DNA of 59,956 nt from the NCBI GenBank assembly GCA_027575765.1, contig JANBPT010000184.1, positions 1-59,956 of the forward strand. The letters run 5' to 3'. Position 1 is the stretch's first letter. Each line of letters opens with the position of its first letter. Below, in pieces: positions 11,594 through 23,070 of the stretch. Under the pieces are notes generated by a model. It ran no database searches. It saw only the letters and a program-made list of their open reading frames with translations, and was not told the DNA's origin. This DNA comes from Tieghemiomyces parasiticus. Its lineage: Eukaryota > Kickxellomycota > Dimargaritomycetes > Dimargaritales > Dimargaritaceae. The translations under genes and the position numbers were made by a program.

Positions 11594-14500
11594 ATGCAGT
11601 TGAAAACCATCGACCGCACGGCCATACCGGCCTGGTGCCCCTCTCAGCGACACACTTACATCGCCACGGGCACCGCCGCCGGCGCCCTGGATGCATCCTT
11701 CTCCAACACCAGCCATCTTGAAATCTACCAGCTGGACGGCCCTGAGGCAGTCCCGCAGCCCCCGCCCGCTGCCACGGACCCCAACGACTTTGACTTCTCT
11801 CAGGTCGCGGCCCCAGCCTCTTCGTGGGGTCCCGTGGCCACTGTAGCCAGCTCGGCCCGTTTCAACCGCCTGCTGTGGTCTGTTCCCGTCAAGGATCGAA
11901 CCCTGGGCGTACTGGCCGGCGGAATGGCCAACGGCGAGCTCGTACTATGGGACGCTCAGACCGTTATCAATGGCGCCGGTGCCCCGGACGCCGAGGCTAC
12001 CACCGCCGACTCGGTGGTGTTCCGCAGCAACAACCACACCGGAGCCCTGGCTGGCATGGATTTCAACAACCAACAGAAGCACGTCCTAGCCACTGGCGCC
12101 GGCAACGGCGAAATCTACATCTGGGACCTAGAGACTCCGGCCAAGCCCTACAGCCCCGGCCCGCGGTCGACCAAGCTAGAGGACGTGACCTCGTTGGCGT
12201 GGAACAACCAGGTCACCCACATTCTGGCCTCCGCCTCGACTACCGGGTACACAGTGATCTGGGACCTCAAGAACCGTCGCGAAGTGATGAGCCTATCCTA
12301 CGCCCAGCAACTGCAGATGCCTGGCTTAGTGGGTGGCGGTAACGGCAATGGCCGGCGCGGCGTGACGGCCGTGGCCTGGAACCCAGACAACGCCACTCAG
12401 CTCGTCACCGCCACGGAAGACGACCAGAACCCCGTAGTAATGATGTGGGATCTGCGCAACGCCCAGGCGCCGGAGCGTATCTTCAGCGGCCATTCTAAGG
12501 GCATCCTGTCGCTATCGTGGTGCAAGATGGACGCCGACCTGCTCTTCTCGAGTGGAAAGGACAACCGCACCATCTGCTGGAATCCAACCCGTGGTGAGAT
12601 GGTTGGCGAGCTCCCTGTCAGCTCTAACTGGGTCTTTGACGTACAAGTCAACCAACACAACCCCAACCTGCTCAGCACCGCCTCGTTCGACGGAAAGATC
12701 GCCATTCATTCACTGCAGTCCACCAACGAGGGTGAGGACGTGAGTGCAACCGCTGCCACGGCGGGTCAGCCCACCGACGATCCTTTCGCGGCCGCCATCT
12801 ACTCGGCCAGCGCCACCTCGTCCTTCTCGCTCAAGCAGCCCCCTAAGTGGTACCGCCGCCCTGTGGGCGCCAGCTTTGGGTTCGGTAACCAGCTGGTACA
12901 CTTTGCCGCGCCCTCGGAAGCCGCCCGGGCTACCGCCACCACCATGGGAACGGCTGTGCCGCATACCGTGGCCATCTCGACGGTCGTGACCGATAAGCCC
13001 CTCCTCTGCCATGCTCTGGAACTCGAGGGCGCCCTCGAAACCAATGCGGTCGGCGAGTTTTGCGAGCAGCGGATTCGGGCCGCCTCTTCCCCCTTAGAGG
13101 CCAAAAACTGGCGGGTGCTGAAGCTCCTGTTTGAGAACGACGCCCGCGACAAGCTGGTGCGATTCCTCGGGTTCGATAAAGAGGAGCTACGTGCTCGCGT
13201 TCAGGCCGCCCTAGCTCGCTCTGCAGGTGAGGAGACTCCTACCGCCACCGAGATGGCACTCCCAACCGCTCTCGCCGAGGCGGCGACCTCCACCGTGCCC
13301 ACCGATGACACCGCTGCCGCCCCCGGCGCGGAGGTACCCGACCTGAGCGGTGAGCTAGGAGATCTGACCGTGGAGGATGAGGCCCCGGCCGATGGTGCTG
13401 CGGAGCCCACTACGGAGGCCGCTGCTACCGCCGAGGCCAATCCTTTTGCCACCAGCGGTGCCGCCGGCGGTGATTTTTTCGAACAGGACTTTACCGCACC
13501 GCCTGCGGACATTGATGCCGCCCCGGCTTCCACCGCCCCCGTCACCACCTCGTCCACCACCACTGCAGCCCCGCTCTGGACCACTCCGCTTCAGCTCAAT
13601 CTGGCCGAAGGGGGTCTGGACGGCTTGATCACCGAGGCCGTCCTGATCGGCGATTTTGACCGCGCCGTGGAGGTCTGCTTGCGCAACGACCGGTTCGCTG
13701 ATGCTCTGATCCTGGCCTCGTGTGGCGGGGCTGACCTGCTCGCCCGTACTCAGCAGGCCTACTTTGCTCAGCAAGGTCAGCGTGCATCCTACCTGCGTCT
13801 GCTGCACGGCGTCGTCAGCGGCGACCTTAGTGACGTCGTGGAACACGCTGCCATCCACGAGTGGGACCAGATCCTGGTTCTCCTGTGTACCTACGCCCAG
13901 GGCGAGCAGTTCAGTACGTTATCCGAGAAACTGGGCGCGCGCCTGGAGACGGCCTGGCAAACTCAAAGCCCTGGTAACGCCAACAGCACCCTGCTGCAGG
14001 CCGCGGTGGTATGTTACCTAGCGGCCGGCAGCCTGGACAGCGTGGTCAAGATTTGGCTGTACCTTCAGAAGATGCAAGTCGACGAGGAGGTGGCTGGCGG
14101 CGCCATTGACAGCCCTGAGAACCCCGAGGTGCGTGCGGTGGCCCTACAGAACCTAGTGGAGAAGGTGTCGGTGTTCCGCAAGGCGGTTGATTACATTGAT
14201 ACCGCCGTTGAGACCCCGCTGGGCTCTGCCGTCCGCAATCCGGCCGAGGATCCCGCCACGGAATCGGCCGGTGGCCGCTCCACCTTCACTCTGGCGCCGC
14301 TCTACGACATTTATCTGGACTATGCGCAGTGGCTCATAGTGCAGGGCCAGGGCGCCATCGCCGCCAAGTACGTCAAGAGGACCCCGGACGATTACTACCG
14401 GCCCACCGCTACAGGCCAGAATGCGCTGGCCATCCTGAAGGACCGGCTATACCAGGCCGGGTACCTGGGCGGCGACGCCAACATACCCCCGTCGTTCCCG

Positions 14501-16255
14501 TTCGACCCGCTCGAGGTGGGCGCTGATGGCCAGACCCACCAGCCCTCGGCCGCCGAGTCGTACCCGCAGTCGTCGGCCTACGATACGGCCGCCGCCGCTG
14601 CCCCGACCGGCAACGCGTACTTGGCCGCAGGTTACGGCGCTCAGGACTACGGTCACTACCCATCGACTACGGCTCAGCCCAGTTACGGCCAGCCGCCGGC
14701 CTCGCAGGTTCCCGCCGCGGGTCAGTATGGTCACTATGGGGCGTACGGTGATAACAGCGCGGCCACTTCAGGCTACCCTGCCCCCGCGCAGCAGTACCCC
14801 GCCGCCACCCAACAGCACGCCGCCACCGGCTACGGCTACGGTCAGGCTTACCAGCAGCCTGAACCAACCCCAGGCTACGGCGCCGTACCCAATCCGATCG
14901 CGCCGTTCCCCAACCAAAATACGGGGTACTCGAACCAGGCGCCCGCCGCTGACACGCCCGCCGCTGGGCCCCCGCCGTCCCAGCAGCGTAACTTACCGGC
15001 TTACCACGACCCACCTACGCTTGCTATGAACCGTAAGCGCAACCCTTCGGCCTCTAAGGCCGCACCTATCGTTGCCCCCTTTCCCAACGCCCAGCCCTCT
15101 GCTCCCACGCCCGGATCCGCCCCGTCCGTCGGCCCGCCCAGCAGCCACGGTGGTCCCGGTTCGCGCATTACTTCGCCTCCGCCTCCCCCGCCGACCGGAG
15201 CCCGGCCCCCGCAGCGTGCCTACCGCACCAGCATCAGCAAGCCTGCCCCGGCCTCCCCGTCCACGCAACCCCCGCCCCCACCGCAGTCCGGCTACGGCCC
15301 GCCGCCATCTGGCTACCCTGGCCCGCCACCCAGTGCTGGTCAGCCACGCCCCCAGCCTACCCCGTACCATCCTCCCCATCAGGGTGGCCCGCGTCCCGGT
15401 CCGCCACCACACCATCATAACCCGTCGGGTTATCCGTCCCAGCCCCAGGCCCCTCAGCAGCAGCAGCAGCAGCCTCCACCACCACCGACTGCGCAGTACC
15501 CGTCGCAGCCCTCAGCTTACGGTCAGGGACCACCGCCACCGCCGCCTACCGCGCAGCCCCGGCCACCCCCAGGTTCCGGCGCGGTGCGCCCGCCGCCCTC
15601 GGGTTATACTCCGCGACCTCCGCACCCGGGGCCTGCCGGAACCCCAGGATACCCGTCGGCCCGCCCCGTACCGCCGCGTGGCCCGCCGAGCCAGGCTGGT
15701 CCGCCTTCGTCGCAGCAGCCAGCCGGTGGCCCTTACCCGCCGCCCAGCGGAGCCCACCACCACCCGCACCCGGGGTACCCTCGGGCGGGCACCCCTCAGT
15801 CGGTTGCCCAGCAGCGTGCCCACACGCCCTCGGCCTCGCGGCCGGGCACACCTTCGGCTGCCGGTCCCGGCGCTGCCTCCTCCTCACCTGCCAACCACAG
15901 CGGCAAGTACCCTCCGGGCGACCGTTCGCACATTCCGGACGGCCAAAAGATTATCTTCACGGCCCTCACCGCGGGCCTGCAGCAGGCGCGTGCGGTAGCC
16001 GGACCGACGCAGAAACGCATGATGGATGATACCGAAAAGCGCCTGCACCAGTTGTTTGACCTTATGAACGGCGGTGATCTGCCTGCGTCCCTCGAGGAAC
16101 CGCTCACGGCGCTGGCGCACGCTCTTCAGAACCGGGATTTCAACCAGGCCCATCAGGTGTACCTCAAGCTGATCCATAGTAACTTTGATTCGTCCCAGCG
16201 GTGGATGATGGGCGTTAAGCGTCTGGTGGAGACGCTCAAGTCGGTTTCCGGATAG
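11594..16255 (+). CDS. SEC31: COPII coat subunit Sec31
   Basis: Intronless, 1553 residues from the ATG at 11594, longer than yeast (1273) or human (about 1220) Sec31. The N-terminus MQLKTIDRTAIPAWCP is the conserved Sec31 start. Residues 1 to about 375 form WD40 repeats (ATGAGNGEIYIWDL, FSGHSKGILSLSW, FSSGKDNRTICWNP). Residues 475-535 and about 669-960 form the alpha-solenoid ACE1 region (GDFDRAVEVCLRNDRFADALILA), which makes the COPII cage edge. Residues about 970-1430 are rich in Pro, Tyr, Gln and Gly, including a poly-Gln run near 15461; in the family this region binds Sec23 and stimulates Sar1 GTP hydrolysis. Residues about 1435-1553 form the C-terminal SRA1-like helical domain. With Sec13 it builds the outer COPII coat at ER exit sites. 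Extra length lies mostly in the Pro-rich part. Confidence 0.96.
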   Translation: MQLKTIDRTAIPAWCPSQRHTYIATGTAAGALDASFSNTSHLEIYQLDGPEAVPQPPPAATDPNDFDFSQVAAPASSWGPVATVASSARFNRLLWSVPVKDRTLGVLAGGMANGELVLWDAQTVINGAGAPDAEATTADSVVFRSNNHTGALAGMDFNNQQKHVLATGAGNGEIYIWDLETPAKPYSPGPRSTKLEDVTSLAWNNQVTHILASASTTGYTVIWDLKNRREVMSLSYAQQLQMPGLVGGGNGNGRRGVTAVAWNPDNATQLVTATEDDQNPVVMMWDLRNAQAPERIFSGHSKGILSLSWCKMDADLLFSSGKDNRTICWNPTRGEMVGELPVSSNWVFDVQVNQHNPNLLSTASFDGKIAIHSLQSTNEGEDVSATAATAGQPTDDPFAAAIYSASATSSFSLKQPPKWYRRPVGASFGFGNQLVHFAAPSEAARATATTMGTAVPHTVAISTVVTDKPLLCHALELEGALETNAVGEFCEQRIRAASSPLEAKNWRVLKLLFENDARDKLVRFLGFDKEELRARVQAALARSAGEETPTATEMALPTALAEAATSTVPTDDTAAAPGAEVPDLSGELGDLTVEDEAPADGAAEPTTEAAATAEANPFATSGAAGGDFFEQDFTAPPADIDAAPASTAPVTTSSTTTAAPLWTTPLQLNLAEGGLDGLITEAVLIGDFDRAVEVCLRNDRFADALILASCGGADLLARTQQAYFAQQGQRASYLRLLHGVVSGDLSDVVEHAAIHEWDQILVLLCTYAQGEQFSTLSEKLGARLETAWQTQSPGNANSTLLQAAVVCYLAAGSLDSVVKIWLYLQKMQVDEEVAGGAIDSPENPEVRAVALQNLVEKVSVFRKAVDYIDTAVETPLGSAVRNPAEDPATESAGGRSTFTLAPLYDIYLDYAQWLIVQGQGAIAAKYVKRTPDDYYRPTATGQNALAILKDRLYQAGYLGGDANIPPSFPFDPLEVGADGQTHQPSAAESYPQSSAYDTAAAAAPTGNAYLAAGYGAQDYGHYPSTTAQPSYGQPPASQVPAAGQYGHYGAYGDNSAATSGYPAPAQQYPAATQQHAATGYGYGQAYQQPEPTPGYGAVPNPIAPFPNQNTGYSNQAPAADTPAAGPPPSQQRNLPAYHDPPTLAMNRKRNPSASKAAPIVAPFPNAQPSAPTPGSAPSVGPPSSHGGPGSRITSPPPPPPTGARPPQRAYRTSISKPAPASPSTQPPPPPQSGYGPPPSGYPGPPPSAGQPRPQPTPYHPPHQGGPRPGPPPHHHNPSGYPSQPQAPQQQQQQPPPPPTAQYPSQPSAYGQGPPPPPPTAQPRPPPGSGAVRPPPSGYTPRPPHPGPAGTPGYPSARPVPPRGPPSQAGPPSSQQPAGGPYPPPSGAHHHPHPGYPRAGTPQSVAQQRAHTPSASRPGTPSAAGPGAASSSPANHSGKYPPGDRSHIPDGQKIIFTALTAGLQQARAVAGPTQKRMMDDTEKRLHQLFDLMNGGDLPASLEEPLTALAHALQNRDFNQAHQVYLKLIHSNFDSSQRWMMGVKRLVETLKSVSG

Positions 16256-17042
16256 AAACGAGAATGGATCATGTAAGGCGGCGCATGAGTAGGGGAGAGA
16301 GGGAGAGGGAGAGGAGAATGCCTTTTGTCCCTTGGCATCCCTCCTCCCCCCCCCTCTGTTGTTTTATTTTTTAACCCCCCCCCCTCCCGGTCTCTTTAAC
16401 CCTGACCATTTATATTCTTTTTGTGCCAGCTTTATTTTAACTCTACTGCCGGGATTGCATACCAGGTTTTCCAAATCGCTCTATTTATTTCGTCACAAAT
16501 GACTTTGGTCTTAGCGAGGTGTGATCTTTCTTCCTGGCCAGAGGTTTAATTTTTTCTACCGGTTTTACTGCTTATTAAATAGTGTATGTCATCTAAACGT
16601 TGGTCAGATATCGCCTTGGTATGGTAGAGGTACCCATTTGATATACATCTCTCTCATTTGGTAAACAATACGGTATGAGGTCGACCGAGCTAGGTATAAT
16701 CCCTCTCACCTACCCGTAGCCAAAAGTACCCAACCCGCACGGCACGCCATGGGCATCTTTGTGACTCTCCTTCCCCGTCCCTTTTTCCTGCACCAACAGC
16801 TACCCGGTTACAGGCATAAGCCAATGTCCCACCCCACTCACTGTACCTGCTTCGCTACGATATGGTCACAGGTGGACCATGATTATGACTTCATTAACCG
16901 CCAGAGCTAAGTACCTTTCACCTTTCCGTTCCCACTCCCCACATTTTTATTACGACCAACTCTCTACCTGTACACTTCTTGCACAAGGGTGCTCTAAAGT
17001 TGTGACTGTCTAGCTTTGCCTTCTCTCGTGAACGACAGTCGT
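16256..17042. other. Intergenic region downstream of SEC31
   Basis: The first 200 bases hold homopolymer C and T tracts, probably the SEC31 3' UTR. The remainder is the likely promoter and leader of the prephenate dehydratase gene. No ORF is supported. Confidence 0.5.
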
Positions 17043-18635
17043 ATGGTGGACTCGGAGTTGCGCATCGGTTTCCATGTAAGTAGAAGAAGGAGAAGAAAAA
17101 AAAACTGGGGGATGAAGTGTTGGCCCGCGGATGCCTATTGAAATGGCATTTGGACATGCTGGGCCTAGGGACTCGAAAGCGCCCTTGTGGACATCTGGGG
17201 ACCGAGGGACTCCAACCTGTACTTCCTGGGAGAGAATGGAAGGGAGGGAGGATATACCTGGGATATGCCGCTTCTTCTCCCCAACCCATACGAGGGTGCC
17301 CTCATATACACCGAACGTACGAGCGCCACTCATAACTTCACTACTAGCCCTATTTAATGTTACGCCCTGGTGAACCTCAACGGATGATGACGACGACGAC
17401 TCCCCCATAGGGTGTGCGCGGGGCCTTGGCTGAGAGTGCCATCCAGAGCATGTTTACCACCCACGCCACGACGGCATTCCGAAATAAGACGTTGGTGACA
17501 GCACCCTACGAAACCATTGACCGAGTAAGTCAGGTATAAGGGGCTACTCTCCGATGGAGGCCTTAATAGACACCAACTCTTGGCAATAGGGAGGGAAAGA
17601 TGGGAGATAGAGGGCCACCCCCTCCTAACAGTTGTTGTCTCCCCTTCCCCCTCCCCGCCCGCACTTCACCACCAGCTCTTTGTTGCGCTCAGGAACTCCG
17701 AGGTCGACCAGATTATGCTTCCGGTCGAGAATGCACGGTCGGGTACGTTGCACGCGACCATGGACCGGTTGATTACGAGCCGGCCACCGGTGCATATCAC
17801 GGGCGAGTACGTTTACGACGAACCTTACTGTCTCGTAGCGCCCGCGGGGACGACGTTGGACAGTATCACCGAGATCCACAGTCATCCGCACGTGTTGGAC
17901 CAATGCCACGAGAATTTGACGACGTTGCTGCCCAGTGGGAACAGCCGGCGGGTCATCCGTGTCCAGGGGGAAAGTACGGCGTCCTGCGCGAAACGGGTTT
18001 CCGACCTTACCCGGCGGGATCACTTGTCAAGGTTACATCATATGCGGCTAGTCGACCCCACCCGCGCTCCCGCATCCCCGACAACCGTGGTGTGTGCACC
18101 GAGTAGCAACCCGGGTTGCCCCGACGATGGCCATGGACCCTACGGTCAGCAGCGCCCGGGCCACCAGCACCATCATCATGTTTATGGCAACCTACCCCAC
18201 CGTGCGGCCATCGCCAGCCGGTCAGCGGCCGCCCTCTATGACCTTCAAGTCTTGATCGACTCGGTCGTTCCGGAACCCCACTCCTCCCAAACCCGCTACG
18301 TCCTCGTAGCCCAATCCCCAGTGCACCCGGAACCCCATCAGACGCCTAAAACCTCGCTGGCCATCACGGTGGCCAACCGCGCCGGGTCGCTCTACAAAGT
18401 CCTGGCCTGCTTTGCCCTGCGCGACGTTAACGTATGCAAGCTCGAGTCCCGGCCTTCGCGTCGGTCAACCGGCCGTAGTCGGTTGTCCACCCCCTGGGAA
18501 TATACGCTGTATTTGGATGTCGACGGGTCGGCGACCGTGGATGAGCCCGTGAGGTGTGCTATCAATCACCTTAGGGAGTTTGCCGAGCGGGTGCAAGTGT
18601 TGGGGTCGTATCCGCGGTACACACCAATGAACTAG
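17043..18635 (+). CDS. PHA2: Prephenate dehydratase with C-terminal ACT domain
   Basis: Three exons, 17043-17075, 17411-17524 and 17676-18635, give 368 residues. Both introns are phase 0 with GTAAGT donors. The 11-codon first exon (MVDSELRIGFH) is inferred from its donor and from joining to GVRGALAESAIQSMF, which matches the start of dehydratase proteins. Conserved parts follow: MLPVENARSGTLH, the Ser-Thr-Ala segment (GESTASCAK), AAIASRSAAALYDL, and the catalytic Thr-Arg in QTRYVL. The usual TRF reads TRY here. The ACT domain has ANRAGSLYKVL and the Phe-binding ESRP motif. The enzyme converts prephenate to phenylpyruvate for phenylalanine synthesis. Between the STA and AAIAS motifs there are about 65 residues, clearly more than usual. 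They are rich in His, Pro and Arg, and are either a lineage insertion or an unrecognised in-frame intron. Confidence 0.88.
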
Positions 18636-21600
18636 ATGGAGAAAGAAAAAGAATAGAAAACCTGGGGGAGCGGCGGCTGTTGTCGCGCAATAGATGTGGG
18701 GATGGTGACGAAGTACCGTCGTGACCATGGTGCCTATGGCAGAATTAAGGGTCTAAAAGGGGGGCGCCCACTCTGACTGGGTAGGGGGCAGGGGAGGGGA
18801 CGTGGTTATCAGTTTTATCGCGTTTTTTTTGAATTAATGTCCTTAGATGGTACCCAGATCGATACAGTGGATGTCCCCGGTGGAGGTAATGGCCATGAAA
18901 TAAGGTCGGCAGATGACGGTAAGGGACGGGGTCGAGGTGACCCCAGTTCACCCGATCACCTTACGTCTGTGATATCCCGCGGTCGGGATGTGAATCTCTG
19001 GATTGGGCGGTTCCTTGATAACCGTCTCCAACCCGGCAAGGAGGTTTGGTGGCGGCTCTGTGTCAATGTAGATGGTCGGATCGGCTCATTATTTACTGGC
19101 TAGGGCAGCATATATAAGGTGCATATATGGAGGGGATATGGGTGGGTAAGACGTAGGGATCAGCCTCGCCTGTCCCTGCTCTGTGTTCAGTGAAGGGGGG
19201 GGGCAGAATAGTTTGGACCATTGGCCACATTAAGTCGATCTTGCTTTCAGCTGCATGGTCCGCTAGCCACTACCTGCTGCAATTTTCTCGAGTAGCGTGG
19301 GTTGACTGGTTGCCCCCCCATATGACGTTTGGTCGAGTAAGGGGACTCGGAGGTCGTAATAAAGATGGTAGGAATAGTGATGGGGTCAACCACCGAGGGT
19401 TCCAGACCCAGGCGGTGAATTAGCTGGGCCTCGAAAAACTCGCTAATGGAAGGTACAGTTATCTGGCAATACTGCCACAACAAAGGTGAAGCCAGTGGTG
19501 GCGACAGTCGCCAGGTATAGGTAAATTAAGGACAGAGCGCTAAATATATATATCTCCCTTGTAACTGGCGGAGATGGATAATTGCGAGCTTCGCGTTACA
19601 ACTGGTGTGGATTACTAGGTGAAGTGTATGTAGGGCAGTGAGAGAAATAATACGAGAGAGTGTCGATCGGCCAACTGAACCCGAAGGGAGTCTGTCGGCC
19701 GTTTGTGTATGTGTGTGCACTATCCAGCGTGACCTTTCAATCCCGTCACGATCAGCAGTAGATTGTAAATAACAACAGAGGGGGGGCGAACGGCGAGGGC
19801 TATGGGGTTGTCGGTTAGAAGTAGTCCGAGGGACGGAGCTGGCAAGTCAGGGGGCTCCATGGCAACTTATGTATACCTCTCACCCTCCCCCCCCCGGGCG
19901 TGGCTCAGCAGTGACCGGGGGCCAAGCCGACGGAAGGGACAGGGCGCCACAAACCAATGGTGGCTCAACCCCGCAGGGCAATGGCGGGAGATACGGAATC
20001 TGGCAGAGCATCTACCGCTCGGATATCCCATGATCCAGTTGTTCCCATACGCACCACCTTACCCAGGGCCCGATATGTCTATAATCCGTACCTTGAGTTG
20101 GGGAGGTAAGAAGGTGGCCGGCCGGCTGGGTTGAAGCCCCCCCCCCAGATCTGGGCAGGGAGGCAATCTGGGCCTATATGCCCTGGCGTGACGTGTTGGC
20201 CTCCCTACTAGGCAGTCTTCGTTCATGGGCAATGGTCAACAAGCCGCTAAAAGCGGGAGGTGTAATAACTAGCCATGGGCGGTCAGGCAGGGGGGAGACA
20301 GCAGTGGAGGACCAGGGAACTCAGCTGTCCTGTTATCAAGGAGGCACTGGCCAGGGGGTGAATCAGTCTCCATGGGCTATTGGGAGTGGGCTGGACGAGG
20401 AGGAGTAGCGATGAATTATATGTACTTTGACTTACAAGTGGAGGATAAGGGGCGGTGGTTGGTGGGATTCCGCTATAACCATGCACCTTTTGCGTCGGGA
20501 GGAAGGCTGGGACACGCCCAAAGACAGCATGGCTGGGCTGGAGCAGCGGGTAGTCGTCAGGGTAAGATGCCAGCCCGACCGGGACAATCCGCCTTCCACA
20601 AGCATCGCATTTGCCGACAGCCGGTAATCCTGGCGGGGGAGCCGAAACCGAATCAATTAGGAATTTTCCGTTTCAACGAGCCAGGGACTGCCTCAGGGTG
20701 GGCGGCTCTGGCGGGAGACCACGGCTGCTAAGTTGGCCGACGGTGGTGCGGTGAAGTGAAGCTGGGAGACTGGAAGCCGGGTGATTTAATGTATGAGCTC
20801 CTTACTGCCAGTGAGCACAGTGGCCACCGAGGTGAATAGGCCCCAGACCTGAGAACAGCCGCGGTTCGAGCGGGAAGGAGAAGAGGTACGGGGGGGTGGA
20901 AGCTGGGAGTCACAGGCGGGAACGATCTCCAAGTCCACCGATGCCTATTTGAGGCATGGTAATGAAAATACCGCACATATGCCCCGACCACGGCCGCTGG
21001 TGACCATGTGAGGAGTCGCCACAGGGCCCGGCCCATCGGTCCCGCCGAGGGGAGGGAAAGGTACTTTTTTTCCCCAGATACCATCACGGCCGCCATGTGT
21101 TGCCACTTTAGGCTCGGAGGGGCTATGCGTGGGTTAGAGCCCATGGTACCTTGTCCTCCGGCACAAGTACCCGGGCTGCATTACGATCTGCTGCTGCCGG
21201 CTTCCCCGATGTAGTGCACACATGGCTGGCGCGGTGGGGATGGCGGGCTGGAACGCCCGACAAATATTTACCGCCTTCTGTCATCCTTCAAGCTCCTTCC
21301 ACAACAGCCTCCGAGTCAAGACAGCATGGCCCATGTAAGCCTTTATTTGGCACAGATTAGACTTTGTATGGTGGCTTTGGGGTTCACCCATCTGCTTTTA
21401 ACCATCAATTTATCCCCCCCTCATACTAAGTCTACTGGCATTCCTCCCTCCCTTACTGGGTCGTCCCTCCCCTCATTTCCGAATTCCCCCGGCCACCTGG
21501 GACAGTGGGAAAGAGGGGATAGACAGTGAGCATTCAGCCTCGTCTTCCAGTCCCCCAGATTGCGGCCTATGACAGGCTGCCTTGAATCTTCCCCGTCTTC

Positions 21601-23070
21601 CGCCGGCACCCGTATTCCTCCCCCCCCCTCCACTGGCAGCATATATACCCCCCAGGTCATCGCACACATTCGCTGGTGCATCTATTTGTTTAACCAGCCC
21701 GTCTTTATGCGCTCCAAGCACCGTGTTATTTGCCCGGCTCTATGCCATCTAAACACCGTGCTATTTGCCCACCCCCCTCGGCCTGTCAACTATCATTAAC
21801 CGTCCACTCACGTCGCTTTTTGCCATAGTCTCTTGGCCTACAGGCTGCTGGTGTTCGTACCTCCCAAGCTTCAGCCTTCCCGGTGTTGGTAACCTTGCTG
21901 GTTCTTCTATGACCGCTCGGTCGCACACGCTTTGCGTCACCTTTGCCTAACCTTGCCATTGAGCAGGTCCACCGCCACCGTTGGCCCGGCCTCCTCGTCG
22001 GGTCTGCAACCCTCACTTCGCAACTCTACTCCCGTCCGCTTCGGTTGGGCCCCTCACCCTTGCTCCGGTGCATCCCTCAACGTCCTTGGGCGCCACGACC
22101 GTCCCCTGGGCCCGCCGCCAACTCCGCCGCAACGGTTCTCCTCGCTTCACGTGACCGGGCCACTCTTTTGCGCTGCCACTGTGTAGGCCGGCCCGTGCCT
22201 TCCGATGCCCTCTGCCGACGTCAACCGTTCCGAATCCTCCTAGCGCCGCCGCCGCCTCCTTTCCATCCCCGGCCTTCACCGCCGTCCATCCATTTTTTTT
22301 CTCACAGTCTACTCGCCAGGGGCATCACTTTGTTGACTTCCCCACCCACCGACACCTGTTGGCTCGTTTTAGCAAAGTTGGAGCCGCCAAACTCTCCCCT
22401 ACCTCTTTCTATATCCGTGTGTATAGAGCCCTGGCGACCATTGTCGCATACCTCTCACTGACAGCGTGACCTGGCTCACTGCCTCCTCCCCCCCCCCACA
22501 CCCTCTCGACTCTGTCCCACTCTTCCTCCTCGCTGGATTCCCCAAGCCGGAGTTTCCCCTTCCAGTTTCTGACCCCCCCCCCTATATAGACTCACCCACG
22601 AGGACCTCCCGCCACCCCCTCCCCTCCCACTGTCATAACTGCTGCACTCACTTTCTTCAGTCCATTGATTTCTCTCGCCTAACTTGTACATCCTGAACAC
22701 TTTTACCCGACTTCTGACCCCTTCTCTCCCCCTATTGTCTCGGCCGTACTACGCGCGCCTAGCTTGTGCTCCTTTGTTATTGCGCCATTATTTTCATCGC
22801 TCCGCTGTCCAACCATATCAGGCCCCCTTTCTGTGCTACGCGCTTTACCCTTTTTGCGCACTACCCTTTCACCGTGGCGTGTCCTTAGACAGCATTCCGC
22901 ACGCCCTGTTGGCCTCCCTTGCCGAGTGCTTTCCAGCCCCTCCCCCTTTCCTGCTGGGCAAATCACCAGCCTGCTATCTAGGAGCATCCCCCCCGCTCAG
23001 CTTGCCCTCGACCCGACCCTCCCACCTCTGCCGTCTTACCTGTTCTCACCAGCCGGGCTTCCTCGCCACC
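18636..23070. other. 4.4 kb intergenic region with a pyrimidine-rich right half
   Basis: From 18636 to about 21350 there are only short ORFs without recognisable content and several poly-G or poly-C tracts. From about 21400 to 23070 the plus strand is strongly CT-rich. That looks like promoter and a long leader for the gene at 23071. Its frame stays open back to 22684, but that translation is low-complexity. Confidence 0.5.

Noticed and set aside
13355..15998. Several long ORFs in other frames of SEC31 (up to 308 codons)
   Set aside because: Shadow frames produced by the GC-rich, Pro/Gln-rich coding sequence.
17010..17408. A 132-codon minus-strand ORF over the first exon and intron of the prephenate dehydratase gene
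   Set aside because: No family resemblance, and it overlaps a supported exon on the other strand.
22684..23070. N-terminal extension of the 260-residue protein from an ATG at 22684
   Set aside because: The translation is low-complexity, lies in the pyrimidine-rich leader and lacks gene-like codon use; the ATG at 23071 has a strong context.
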